From: Lachnospiraceae bacterium
GTDB lineage: Bacteria > Bacillota > Clostridia > Lachnospirales > Lachnospiraceae
Reading direction: 5' to 3'
Assembly: GCA_024682115.1 (NCBI GenBank)
Contig: JAIKZO010000085.1
Location: 1-36,783, forward strand
Length of the DNA: 36,783 nucleotides
The translations under genes were made by a program, and so were the position numbers. Each line of letters begins with the position of its first letter. Positions within the stretch are counted from its first letter, which is position 1. Under the pieces are notes generated by a model. It searched no databases. It saw nothing but the letters and a program-made list of their open reading frames with translations, and had not been told where the DNA came from. This document shows positions 1 to 8,723 of this stretch, piece by piece.

Positions 1-1
1 G

Positions 2-577
2 CAGGATGATTCTCCGGCGAAGAAGGCCGATGAAACGCTGACACTTGCTTTGAACATTGTAAGATCCGGCCCGAAAACAAACATTAAGAATAAAGGAATA
101 ACTCTTGACACCAAAAACTGGGTCAGCTTTAACAGTGAAACCTATAGGAAAATAGATGAACTGGTGGCAATGGGTGTTCCAGTTAAATTTAAGTATGTTG
201 ATAAAGGGTATGATTGCACCTTCACCATTCCTGCAAATTTCGCTTCCAAACTGGAATCCTATTGCGACAAAACCAAATGCATCGGGTTTGAAGCCCTTGC
301 GTTTACATTGGTGAAAGCAGGTTACAATATTTCATATAAAAAAGAGAAGATCGATAAAGGTAACAACGCTAAGTCTATTGCTGAGACAAAAGCGGCAACG
401 GCCGCACTTTTAAATTCCGGAGCGGATCTGATGGCATCACAGGGATTTGAACAGGCAGCAAATGCGGTAGCAGTAGATTCGGCAAGTAAGGCCCAATCCG
501 GAGTTGCTCCACAGGCGGGAAGCTTTACACCGTTTGCAGCCTATGGCGGATCCCAAATGAGGGCTGAGTCAGGCTGA
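2..577 (+). CDS. C-terminal part of an unrecognised protein, cut by the window edge
   Basis: The frame is open from base 2 to the TGA at 575-577, so this is the end of a longer gene whose start lies to the left. A TTG at 50 could be read as a start, but the frame continues upstream without a stop and no ribosome binding site precedes it. The visible 191 residues contain a compact region of about 90 residues with alternating hydrophobic residues (around VPVKFKYVDKGYDCTFTIPA). An Ala/Ser/Gly-rich, low-complexity C-terminus follows. I do not recognise the family. The short beta-rich domain recalls modules seen at the ends of Lachnospiraceae surface proteins, but that is only an impression. The next gene starts 54 bases downstream and no terminator is visible between them. 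Confidence 0.6.
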   Translation, partial: QDDSPAKKADETLTLALNIVRSGPKTNIKNKGITLDTKNWVSFNSETYRKIDELVAMGVPVKFKYVDKGYDCTFTIPANFASKLESYCDKTKCIGFEALAFTLVKAGYNISYKKEKIDKGNNAKSIAETKAATAALLNSGADLMASQGFEQAANAVAVDSASKAQSGVAPQAGSFTPFAAYGGSQMRAESG

Positions 578-631
578 TCATCCCGTATCGGATAACGACC
601 GGGACAACAATAAGTAAAGGGGGAATTTACA

Positions 632-1369
632 ATGTATATCATTGATGACGGCATCAAACTGGACGCACAGATCCAAATGCCTGCCGACGGCAGTGAAAAA
701 TGTCCGATAGTGATCATCATACACGGCATCACGGGAAATAAGGACGAAAAGCATCTTTTGGAAGTTTCAAAAATGTTTTCCGAATGTGGGTTTGCGACAT
801 TGCGTGTCGATATGTACGGTCACGGAAAAAGCGAAGGAACATTCTATGATCATACATATTTCAAATGGATGACCAATGCAATGACGGTCATCGACTATGT
901 CAGGAAACTTGATTTTGTGACCGACATTTATCTTTGCGGCCATTCGCAGGGTGGAGTTACGGTGATGCTCGCCGCAGCACTAAAGCACGAATATATAAAA
1001 GGACTGATCGCTCTTTCTCCGTCCGCCATGAGACCTCAGATGGCCAGGGAGGGTTCTTTCTTCGGGATATCTTTCGATCCCGAAAACATTCCCGAGGAGT
1101 TTGAATTGTGGGGCGGACGTAAGATAAGCGGAAATTATATAAGGGTTTCACAGACCATACATGTGGAAGAGGCTATTGATAAGTACAAAGGGCCGGTACT
1201 CATAGTTGTTGGAACGGAGGATTCTCCGGAACTGGTTGCGTCTACCGAATCGGCCGCCCAAAGATACCAAAATTGTGAGTACGTAAGGATCGAGGGGGAT
1301 ACTCATTGTTACGACAATCATCTTGATCTTATGGTAGAAGCGGTCCGTAACTGGATCAAAAGCAGATAA
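632..1369 (+). CDS. Alpha/beta hydrolase, feruloyl/cinnamoyl esterase (Est1E-like)
   Basis: A 245-residue cytoplasmic alpha/beta-hydrolase without a signal peptide. The nucleophile elbow GHSQGG puts Ser at 105, the acid is Asp197 (VVGTED) and the base His225 (EGDTHCYDNH). The oxyanion region is HGITGNKDEKH (31-41). From memory the whole chain aligns closely with the Butyrivibrio proteoclasticus esterase Est1E, including MYGHGKS, the small lid around FDPENIPEE, and the same triad numbers. Est1E releases ferulic and other hydroxycinnamic acids from plant cell-wall esters. A similar role here is inference, and another small ester substrate is possible. AAAGGGGGAA precedes the ATG at a good distance. 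The next gene, also a serine hydrolase, starts 9 bases after the stop, so the two are probably cotranscribed. Confidence 0.85.
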   Translation: MYIIDDGIKLDAQIQMPADGSEKCPIVIIIHGITGNKDEKHLLEVSKMFSECGFATLRVDMYGHGKSEGTFYDHTYFKWMTNAMTVIDYVRKLDFVTDIYLCGHSQGGVTVMLAAALKHEYIKGLIALSPSAMRPQMAREGSFFGISFDPENIPEEFELWGGRKISGNYIRVSQTIHVEEAIDKYKGPVLIVVGTEDSPELVASTESAAQRYQNCEYVRIEGDTHCYDNHLDLMVEAVRNWIKSR

Positions 1370-1378
1370 GGAGGAATT

Positions 1379-2548
1379 ATGAGGGATTTTAGCAAAATTG
1401 ACAAACTGATCAACGGATTCGTGGAGCAGGGGACAAACCCCGGATGCGCGGTCGCGATAATGCAGGGCGATGAGCTCATTTATCACGGCGAAGCGGGTTA
1501 TGCCGATATCGAGTCCGGAAAGAAGGTTGACGCTCACAGCATGTTCAGCCAGGCTTCGACAACGAAGCTTTTTACCTATGCGATACTGGGGATGCTGTAT
1601 GAAGAGGGCAGGTTCCTTTTCTCGGATCCGCTCTACTATTACCTTCCCGAGTGGAAGAACACGCAAAAATACATCATGCTCCCGAACGGAGATATAGATA
1701 CGGCTCCGCTTGAAAAGCCGATCACGATCCGTGATGCCGTTGCGATGATGTGCGGACTGCCTTACTGCATGATGCCTTCGGTAAACGCCACGACACCGAC
1801 GCTTAAGGCGATGAGCGACGAGATGGAAAAACTCCTTAAGAAGGGGCCCACTACCATAGCGGATGAAGTACGTGCGATGGCTAACGTTCCCGTTATGTTT
1901 GAGCCCGGTTCACACTGGCTCTACGGATTCGGTTCCGAGATAACCGGAGTATTGGTTGAGACCTTCGAAGGCAAGGTTTTAAGGGAAGTGTTTAAGGATC
2001 GTCTCATCGACCCCCTTGAACTCGAGGATGCCGATACTTTTGTGCGCCCCGGAAACAAGGATCGCGTAGTTACCAATTATGCGAAAAAAGAGCCGGGTAA
2101 GTTTGAACCGGCTACGAATTTCCTTATGACGGACCCCGATAAGGTTCCTGCGGGTGCAAGGCCCAACCTCCTTATCAGTGCTCATGATTTTGCCGTTTTC
2201 ATGCAGATGCTTGCCAACGGCGGTACATATAAAGGTAAAAAGTTCCTGGGAAGCGGTACTGTTGCGATGCTGCATGAAAACCAGCTTGGTCCGGTACAGT
2301 TAAAAGACTTCGAGAACGATTATCTTGCAGGCTACGGCTACGGCCTCGGATTCAGAACGCTCCTTACCCAGAAGTACGGACACAACGGTCATATAGGCAA
2401 TTTCGGATGGACCGGAGGAACCGGCATATGGGTAGAAGCGGATCCCGTCGATAAGTTCTCGGTTGCCTACATGCACAACATGAGCCCGAACGATGAGCTT
2501 TACCATCACCACAGAGTGCGCTCGGTAGTGAACGGGATCATGTTATAA
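1379..2548 (+). CDS. Serine hydrolase of the beta-lactamase / class C family (esterase or peptidase type)
   Basis: A 389-residue protein of the beta-lactamase-related (Pfam Beta-lactamase, PF00144) family. The catalytic SxxK motif is S60-T-T-K63. A tyrosine that can act as the second motif lies at 182 (LYGFGSE). The C-terminal motif is around GHNGHIGNFGWTGG (334-347), with HIG replacing the KTG of true beta-lactamases, as in EstB-type esterases and related amidohydrolases. There is no signal peptide, so it probably acts in the cytoplasm, which argues against a resistance role. The start follows AAGGAGG with 5-6 bases spacing. It sits directly behind the Est1E-like esterase, suggesting a two-gene unit for ester or conjugate breakdown. 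The substrate cannot be told from sequence. The stop lies only 4 bases from the end of the convergent BMP gene, with no terminator between. Confidence 0.8.
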   Translation: MRDFSKIDKLINGFVEQGTNPGCAVAIMQGDELIYHGEAGYADIESGKKVDAHSMFSQASTTKLFTYAILGMLYEEGRFLFSDPLYYYLPEWKNTQKYIMLPNGDIDTAPLEKPITIRDAVAMMCGLPYCMMPSVNATTPTLKAMSDEMEKLLKKGPTTIADEVRAMANVPVMFEPGSHWLYGFGSEITGVLVETFEGKVLREVFKDRLIDPLELEDADTFVRPGNKDRVVTNYAKKEPGKFEPATNFLMTDPDKVPAGARPNLLISAHDFAVFMQMLANGGTYKGKKFLGSGTVAMLHENQLGPVQLKDFENDYLAGYGYGLGFRTLLTQKYGHNGHIGNFGWTGGTGIWVEADPVDKFSVAYMHNMSPNDELYHHHRVRSVVNGIML

Positions 2549-2552
2549 GACT

Positions 2553-3755
2553 TTATTCCAAATCTACGATCGAAATGATATCAAGCAGGATATAATGGAA
2601 AGTGGGGAATGATGAATTCGCATTTTCCGTGTATCCTGCATGAAGATCTATGACATCCGAAGGATCCTCCGGATTTACTCCTATATATCCGCATTTGAAT
2701 ACGAAATCGGTGACGCCTTTTTTAAATTTTTCTATGGCAGCGTTCATGGCTTCCTGTGTTCCGGGAGCTGCGACCTGATCATTAAGGTCGTCCATTACGA
2801 CCCATCCCTTTTCAAATCCCGCGGAAATATCTGTTCCGTGGACTTTGCCTGAAACGATCTTTTCTATGTTCTTGTTAAGGAATACCGCATCTACTGCCGA
2901 AACCACGTAAGGATCCCAGCAGATCCTTGAGGTAACGATGGAAGAGCAGGGTGCTACTTCCGACATACTCTGGTTGTATCCGACAAAGTATACGTTCCTG
3001 TCTTTTCCGGTGGCTTCTTCGCACGCTATTGCGGGACCTATGGTGTCGGTATGCTGGGAAAGGACCACGCAGCCCTCATCGATAAGCTTCTCGGCCGCAC
3101 TTATTTCCAGAGCGTAACTGCTCCAGGTATTGGTATAACATACCTTCATCTCTGCTTTGGGAACGATCGAACGAACACCCAGCAGGAAAGCGGTGTAACC
3201 CGATATTACTTCCGAAGTGGGGAAAGCCGCTACAAATCCGACCAGTGCCTGATCTTCGGTGATGCTGCCTTCATCTATCATCTGCTGTATCTTCATTCCC
3301 GCTGCGATACCGCTTACGTATCTGCCCTGATAGGCCTCGCCCTTAAAGGAGTGGTAGTTTTCGGGAACCGTCTGTCCGGTCATGTCCATATAAGAAGTCT
3401 GGCAGAATTGTATATTCGGATACACGGGGGCAAGTTCCCGCACGAGCTCGCTGTATCCGTTAAAGAAGATGATGTCACAGCCTTTGTGCGCCAGCTCGTT
3501 TATCGGTTCTGCCATTTCATCGTCAAGAACGTTGCTGCAGGTAATGATCTCAACTTTTTCGCCGTACTTTTTCTCCAGAGCATCCTTAGCCAGGGAGAAA
3601 TTGTATGTATAAGGTGTGCATTCGTCGTTGTCGTAAACGAAACCGACTTTTATATGGTCCTTCCTGCCGGCCAGGTTCAAAACCCTGAAACAGCATATAA
3701 GGGCGGAGAGTATGACAAGACAAGTCAGCACGGTTGCTATATATACCCGTTTCAT
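2553..3755 (-). CDS. BMP-family extracytoplasmic solute-binding protein, membrane-anchored
   Basis: A 400-residue protein of the basic membrane protein (BMP/PnrA/Med) family, a periplasmic-binding-protein fold that in characterised members binds purine nucleosides or related ligands. Family traits visible are the opening strand IKVGFVYDNDE, the hinge region HSFKGEAYQGRYVSGIAAG, GFVAAFPTSEVISGY, and the effector-side strand NVYFVGYNQSMSEVAP. An N-terminal hydrophobic segment (residues 5-27) ends in ALICCF. No good lipobox is present, so it is probably a signal anchor. Its ATG overlaps the TGA of the upstream HD-GYP sensor gene (ATGA), implying translational coupling. No ABC permease or ATPase gene accompanies it, so it may serve the sensor rather than a transporter. 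That is inference; a distant transporter partner is possible. Confidence 0.82.
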   Translation of the reverse strand: MKRVYIATVLTCLVILSALICCFRVLNLAGRKDHIKVGFVYDNDECTPYTYNFSLAKDALEKKYGEKVEIITCSNVLDDEMAEPINELAHKGCDIIFFNGYSELVRELAPVYPNIQFCQTSYMDMTGQTVPENYHSFKGEAYQGRYVSGIAAGMKIQQMIDEGSITEDQALVGFVAAFPTSEVISGYTAFLLGVRSIVPKAEMKVCYTNTWSSYALEISAAEKLIDEGCVVLSQHTDTIGPAIACEEATGKDRNVYFVGYNQSMSEVAPCSSIVTSRICWDPYVVSAVDAVFLNKNIEKIVSGKVHGTDISAGFEKGWVVMDDLNDQVAAPGTQEAMNAAIEKFKKGVTDFVFKCGYIGVNPEDPSDVIDLHAGYTENANSSFPTFHYILLDIISIVDLE

Positions 3756-6700
3756 ACTTCAGCTCCTTTCTCGTTGGTGAAAGTGTTTTCATCATCGTCG
3801 TTTTGCATTTCTTTTTCCTGGATCTTTTTATCTTCCTCGGCCCGGCGTGCAAGCTCTTCCTGTGCTTCCTGACTGGCCTGATCGATCTCGTTACGTTTCT
3901 GTGAGTAGAGTTCTTCAAGGTTTATTATGCCTTTATCGATAAGGCGCATGAATGCATCCAGGGCATCGGGATCGAACTGTGTGCCGCGCCCGCGCTTCAT
4001 CTCGTTCATAACGTAATCGGTATCCATATGATGGCGGTAGACACGGTTTGAAGTCATCGCATCGAAGGTATCTGCGACACTTATTATCCTTCCGTAAAGA
4101 GGGATTTCCTCACCGGACAACCCGTCGGGATAGCCTTTGCCGTCATAGCGCTCATGATGGTATCTGGTACCGTCGACAACGTGCTCTACGAGCGTAAAGT
4201 CCTTAAGGATCTCGGCGCCTTTTACCACATGTGATTTCATCTTGGCATATTCTTCGTCGTTAAGTCTTCCGACCTTGTTAAGAACGCTGTCAGGGACCGC
4301 TATCTTACCGATATCATGCATCTGGGCGGCTTTTTGAAGGTTGGAGAGCTGTTTGTTTTTTTCCCACCACTTAAAGCACCCCATTTCCTTGGCTATGAGT
4401 ACGGAATACTCGGCAACACGCATTGAATGCTGGTGGGTACGTACGTCCTTGGCATCGACTGCATTTGCTATGGCCATTACCGTTTCGTTAGCCATGTTCA
4501 ACTTGATCTGCTGTTGATTGAGCTGTCTTTGTACGATAAACCAAGTGAACCAGATGATCATCGCAGAAAGCAGTATGAACATATAAACGATGAAGCCGCG
4601 CTGCTCATGGAAATCACCTTCTTTTATGATCTCAAAAGTACGCTCTTCAAGGATCTTTTCACCCGCGCTGTCCAATATGGCCAGATGGAAGGTGTAGGTT
4701 CCGGCGGGAAGATTTCCATAGATGATGTTGGTAAGATTGTTCTGGGGTACTATGGTCCACTGCGAATCAAACCCTTCGAGGAAGTATCCGACGTTGGGTT
4801 CCTGGATCGTGTAGTTCAGTATCTCGGGACCGAGTTCGACACGGTTGATTCCCTGGCCTATCGTGATCGAACCGGCTCTGGCCGGAGGCAGCAAAACGCC
4901 GTCAAGCTTTACCGAAGCAAGCTGCATTCTGTAAGATTTCACATCTGAGTCGTATTTATCGACATCTATCTTATATACACCCGTATCACAGGGCAGGTAG
5001 AGTTCTCCGTTTCCGTCATAATAGTTCCAGGAGTTGGCCGTAAGGGAAGTACCCAGACCTCTTCTGGCATCGAGAAGTTCCCAGGCGATCTCGCCACCTT
5101 CAACGAGTTCATCCCGCTCTACCACATAGATACCCGCACTGGACATGACAAAGAGCGTATCGTCGTTTTTAACCCAGATATCGTAGTTATTGAAGTAGGG
5201 GAATTTATCAAACACTCGTACGGAACCATCGGGTTCAAGGTAGCAGAGGCTGTTACTCGTTACTATGAATACTCCTTCGGATTTCGGATCCTTGACCGTT
5301 CTTAAGATAACGCCGCTGCTAAGCCCGTCGTCGCGGGTGATCATATCGGAAACGTTGCCGTCCTTGATAACGGCAATGCCGTCACCGTCTGTTCCTGCAA
5401 GGATCGTTCCGTCGCTTAGTTCAGTCACGGTAAGGATCATAGAATTTATAAGACCGTCTTCGTTCTTTATCGTACGCTCGATCTTATGGTTTTTTATAAA
5501 GCTTATTCCGGTATCACCTGCGGCAAGGATGGTTCCGTCGGATAAGCCCGTAACGATACGTGCCTTGCTTCCGAAACTTCCGTCATCGGCGTTGTATGCC
5601 CAGGAATCGCCGTTCGGAGCATATTCCATAAGGCCTGAGCCGTATGTGCAGACCCACAGATGTTCATTTTGATCGACATACAGGCAGCGGATACGCTTGC
5701 CGTCGAGTTCGGCGGTAAGGTTATTGTTTATTTCCCTTCTGCAGGCTTTGTCAACCACATCCAGACCTTTATCGGTTCCTATATAGAAATCGTTCTGCCA
5801 GAAAACGATCGCATTTACGACTTTTCTTTCCATGCCGACGGCACCGTAAATATCCTTGAAAGGAGATTTGGCAAGACGAAGGAGTCCCAGCCTTGAAGAG
5901 GTGAACCAGAGATTTCCCTGGTAGTCGTAGAGCATGTTGTCGATGGAATTGTTGAAATCGTTGGTATTGAGGACATGATAGCCGCTCTTATCGATATAGG
6001 AAATACCGCTGTCGGTCGAGATAAAGAGCGTGCCGTCATTTATGTAATTGATATTATTGATGCTGTTTATATCACTGCAGGTGATGACCTTCTTAAGATC
6101 GAAATCATCGCGTATAATGCTGTATTCATATATATGGTTGGTGGAAGTTCCGACCATTAAAGTGCCGTCCGGGGCAAAAGCGCAACAGTTATATTCTTCA
6201 TCTTCCTCGGGTAACGTGATCGAACGCATGATCTGTCCGCCTCTCATAAGGAAAAGGCGTCCGTCGGAAGCTACTGCCGCTACGTGGCCGTTTTCGTCGG
6301 CGGTTATGCTGTCGGCGTAGTTTACGGCTTCGAGAGTGCTTTCGGCGGTAAGTCCGTTGTTCATCATGACGATCTGCATGGCTCCCGTTGTTCCCACATA
6401 ATAATATCCGTCGGAAGCACGGGTGATGCAGCGAACGGAGTTGGAAGGAAGACCCGATGACTGGTCGAGAACGTTTACGACCTTTTCACGGATCACGATT
6501 GAAAGTCCGTTATCGTTGGTGCCGATCCACAGACGTCCTTCTTCATCAACATAAAGGCAGTTGACGTTTTTTACGGATTCATAGTTATCGACCCAGCGGA
6601 ACTCGCGCCCGTTGTAGCGGTAAAGACCCGCATAAGTGCCGATCCACAGAACACCGTCATTTGTCTGTGCGATGTCATTGGCTTCGCCGCAGGGGAGTCC

Positions 6701-7411
6701 GTTGTTACTGCTGTATACGCTTTGTACATAATCGTTGTAATCGGGGGATTCCTGACCTGTTGAGACAGCCGCCTCTGCGGGAGTTGAAAGGATATTCCCG
6801 AGCAGAAGGCAAAGAACTATGATCGCCGCAACGGCATTTCCCTGTTTCATGGCTTTATCTTTTATCTCGTTTTTACGCCAGCGTCTGAACAGGAAGACCA
6901 AATATACGGAAGCGACCGTTACGAGCTTGTCGGCAAATTCGATCGCAAACTGTCCGAGCAGATAGCAGAAGAAGGGAGTCCAGCCTTTTTCAAGGAGATA
7001 TTCGATGACTCCGTCACCCCATTTGTTTCCGGTTAAACCTTTGTTGAGAAGGATGTTTATGGGTAATGATATGACAAGAGCGGCAAAAATGGCGAGCGTA
7101 GTGGCTTTCATGAATCCGAAGAACTGATCGAACCAGTTTTTCTTTACCGCGATACCGATGATAATGCCGATGGCTATACTTGTAATGGAATAGGCTGCCG
7201 AAAGATGATTGACAACACAGTATGAGAGATTTCCGGTAACCCCGACCAAGGCGCCGCAAACGGGACCGGCTATACAGGCACAAAGTGCGGTTCCGAAGGA
7301 ATCGGCCCATAATGGCAGTTCAAGCCAGACGGTAAAGAGTTTTATTCCTACGTTCAGGCACACACACGCTGCGATAAACAGGACGATCTTCCATGTTTTC
7401 CACTTCTTCAT
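3752..7411 (-). CDS. Membrane sensor: ECF-S-like domain, beta-propeller, Y_Y_Y domain and HD-GYP phosphodiesterase
   Basis: A 1219-residue multidomain signalling protein. Residues 1-178 hold several membrane segments and the pattern LPLWADSFGTALCACIAGP typical of ECF-transporter S components. A further membrane helix lies at 192-208. Residues about 230-815 are a two-component-regulator-type propeller with many LWIGT / DGTLxVGT repeats. About 835-930 is a Y_Y_Y domain (YFLEGFDSQW...LPAGTYTF). A last helix at 938-960 leads to the cytoplasmic HD-GYP domain (975-1160), with H-D at 1032-1033 and the HHERYDGKGYP motif at 1085-1095. HD-GYP enzymes usually degrade cyclic di-GMP, and all key residues look intact. 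The C-terminus is a charged coiled coil. The propeller should be extracytoplasmic and sense a ligand or partner, plausibly the BMP protein coupled to it by ATGA. AAGGAGATATAC precedes the ATG. Confidence 0.85.
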   Translation of the reverse strand: MKKWKTWKIVLFIAACVCLNVGIKLFTVWLELPLWADSFGTALCACIAGPVCGALVGVTGNLSYCVVNHLSAAYSITSIAIGIIIGIAVKKNWFDQFFGFMKATTLAIFAALVISLPINILLNKGLTGNKWGDGVIEYLLEKGWTPFFCYLLGQFAIEFADKLVTVASVYLVFLFRRWRKNEIKDKAMKQGNAVAAIIVLCLLLGNILSTPAEAAVSTGQESPDYNDYVQSVYSSNNGLPCGEANDIAQTNDGVLWIGTYAGLYRYNGREFRWVDNYESVKNVNCLYVDEEGRLWIGTNDNGLSIVIREKVVNVLDQSSGLPSNSVRCITRASDGYYYVGTTGAMQIVMMNNGLTAESTLEAVNYADSITADENGHVAAVASDGRLFLMRGGQIMRSITLPEEDEEYNCCAFAPDGTLMVGTSTNHIYEYSIIRDDFDLKKVITCSDINSINNINYINDGTLFISTDSGISYIDKSGYHVLNTNDFNNSIDNMLYDYQGNLWFTSSRLGLLRLAKSPFKDIYGAVGMERKVVNAIVFWQNDFYIGTDKGLDVVDKACRREINNNLTAELDGKRIRCLYVDQNEHLWVCTYGSGLMEYAPNGDSWAYNADDGSFGSKARIVTGLSDGTILAAGDTGISFIKNHKIERTIKNEDGLINSMILTVTELSDGTILAGTDGDGIAVIKDGNVSDMITRDDGLSSGVILRTVKDPKSEGVFIVTSNSLCYLEPDGSVRVFDKFPYFNNYDIWVKNDDTLFVMSSAGIYVVERDELVEGGEIAWELLDARRGLGTSLTANSWNYYDGNGELYLPCDTGVYKIDVDKYDSDVKSYRMQLASVKLDGVLLPPARAGSITIGQGINRVELGPEILNYTIQEPNVGYFLEGFDSQWTIVPQNNLTNIIYGNLPAGTYTFHLAILDSAGEKILEERTFEIIKEGDFHEQRGFIVYMFILLSAMIIWFTWFIVQRQLNQQQIKLNMANETVMAIANAVDAKDVRTHQHSMRVAEYSVLIAKEMGCFKWWEKNKQLSNLQKAAQMHDIGKIAVPDSVLNKVGRLNDEEYAKMKSHVVKGAEILKDFTLVEHVVDGTRYHHERYDGKGYPDGLSGEEIPLYGRIISVADTFDAMTSNRVYRHHMDTDYVMNEMKRGRGTQFDPDALDAFMRLIDKGIINLEELYSQKRNEIDQASQEAQEELARRAEEDKKIQEKEMQNDDDENTFTNEKGAEV

Positions 7412-7435
7412 CTGTATATCTCCTTATATTTCCCC

Positions 7436-8533
7436 TTATTCCTCATAGATATTGGTGATCTTGATGCCCTTGAGATCATCCTTTGTAATAACCGGGATAT
7501 CCTCAACATCGATCTTTTTAAATGTCATTTCTTCATTGTGTATCGCACTGTCTTCCGTAACATCGTAGATCTCGTCGAAAGATAAGGTCATCTCATCGCC
7601 GTCGATGCTGTAGTCGATGGTACATTCGGAAGGCTGGCTGCCGTTTCCTAAATAGCTAAGGGTGCATTCAAGATGACCGTCTTCGGTTTCGCTGAAAGAC
7701 CCTCCGCTGTATGTTACCTCGATATGAGGGTGCTTCTGATATATCTTTATGTTGTTGTTTTCAGAGAATTCCACATAGAACGGTACTTCCGAATCCGTTT
7801 CCTGCCATATGCCGATAAGATCCTTATCCATCTTTTCACTGACGGGTTTCGTATTCATATAGGTAAAAGCAGGTTCGATATGGTCGTTTTTCTTAAACAG
7901 GGCGGGAGAGTCGGTTCCTGCGCTGATATAAGGCAGACCTTTTATCTCAAGACCTTCGTTCGTTACCTTTATCTTGATCTGATCGGGCTCGTTCCAGTAC
8001 ATGCCAAGGTTGGACATGATAGAGAAAGTGAGCATTTGGAAGCTGCACTCGTCGGCTTCGGTAGAAAGCAGGTCTTCCTCGTTGTCGGGTATGAACTCAA
8101 GCGCCCAGAAAGAGTAGGGCTCTATCAGATCGGCGTCAGAGCTGTCCATGGAATCTCCGCCGTAGGCATAGAGATTGGCACCGAAACTGAATACATCGAG
8201 AGTATAGGTCTGTGTTTCTTCTTCGCCGTTGCCGTAATCGTAGCAGTAGCTGCCGCAGATCCTCTCGTAGAGGGGAGTTCCGTCGCTCTTGCCACTCTTT
8301 TTCTTCTTCTTGGAGGTGCTTTCTTCCTCCTCGTCCTCTTCGTTGTCTTTATCTTTCTTGCTCTTTTTCTTCTTCTTAGAGGAACTATTGTCATCCTCAT
8401 CTTCATCGTCATCGTCGGTGGAGCTTTCCGTGCTCTTAGACTTTTTATCTGAGGATCTTCCCGTATCCGCACAGCCGCAGATCAGGCTTAATGCTATAAG
8501 TGCAAGTAAAAGTATCTTAACAAACCTTTTCAT
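7436..8533 (-). CDS. Predicted lipoprotein with a low-complexity charged linker
   Basis: A 365-residue protein starting with a lipoprotein-type signal (MKRFVKILLLALIALSLICGC); the lipidated residue would be Cys21. Residues about 27-84 alternate blocks of Asp/Glu, Ser and Lys, forming an extended charged linker outside the membrane. The remainder (85-365) is mostly beta-rich with many Asp, Glu and Tyr. It contains two similar statements of the type 'GIWQETDSEVPFYVEF' and 'SYCYDYGNGEEETQTY', which suggests a calycin or lipocalin-like barrel repeated once, but I do not recognise a family. It is the first gene of the operon with the propeller/HD-GYP sensor, which starts 24 bases downstream. A role as an accessory surface protein of that sensor is inferred from position only. 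Confidence 0.7.
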   Translation of the reverse strand: MKRFVKILLLALIALSLICGCADTGRSSDKKSKSTESSTDDDDEDEDDNSSSKKKKKSKKDKDNEEDEEEESTSKKKKKSGKSDGTPLYERICGSYCYDYGNGEEETQTYTLDVFSFGANLYAYGGDSMDSSDADLIEPYSFWALEFIPDNEEDLLSTEADECSFQMLTFSIMSNLGMYWNEPDQIKIKVTNEGLEIKGLPYISAGTDSPALFKKNDHIEPAFTYMNTKPVSEKMDKDLIGIWQETDSEVPFYVEFSENNNIKIYQKHPHIEVTYSGGSFSETEDGHLECTLSYLGNGSQPSECTIDYSIDGDEMTLSFDEIYDVTEDSAIHNEEMTFKKIDVEDIPVITKDDLKGIKITNIYEE

Positions 8534-8645
8534 ATCAGACTCTTTTAGTGTGGGCGATCTTCCTTATCCGGACGATCAGCTTTATTCGAAGACGTCATTT
8601 TTTCACCGTTTCTCCGGGAAAAACGTCCTCATGCCGTACTTTCTA

Positions 8646-8674
8646 ATTATATCACATATTGCTGCATGTAAACG
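8646..8674 (-). promoter_or_regulatory. Promoter of the lipoprotein / HD-GYP / BMP operon
   Basis: On the minus strand an extended -10 element TGATATAAT has its TATAAT at 8651-8646. The matching -35 region (about 8674-8669) is poor, as expected for an extended -10 promoter. A start about 8639 would give a leader of roughly 105 bases. I looked in the leader for a GEMM cyclic-di-GMP riboswitch and did not find its core. Confidence 0.5.
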
Positions 8675-8675
8675 T

Positions 8676-8704
8676 TTGAAAATAAGGGAATTATCGATTA
8701 TGAT
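8676..8704 (+). promoter_or_regulatory. Promoter of the small protein / GT-C gene pair
   Basis: TTGAAA at 8676-8681 and TATGAT at 8699-8704 are separated by 17 bases. Transcription would start about 8711, leaving only a short leader before the ATG at 8724. It faces away from, and overlaps, the promoter of the minus-strand sensor operon. Confidence 0.6.
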
Positions 8705-8723
8705 GTAAGAAAAGAGGGTATAA

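Noticed and set aside
1379-2548. Beta-lactamase resistance gene
   Set aside because: The third motif is HIG, not KTG, and there is no signal peptide, which fits an esterase/peptidase relative better.
8125-8472. Long open frames on the other frames and strand across the lipoprotein linker
   Set aside because: They come from the polypurine/polypyrimidine codon run; their proteins are pure low-complexity and lack ribosome binding sites.
8534-8639. Possible cyclic-di-GMP riboswitch in the leader of the HD-GYP operon
   Set aside because: The GEMM core motifs are absent; only a loose GACGT/ACGTC stem could be drawn.
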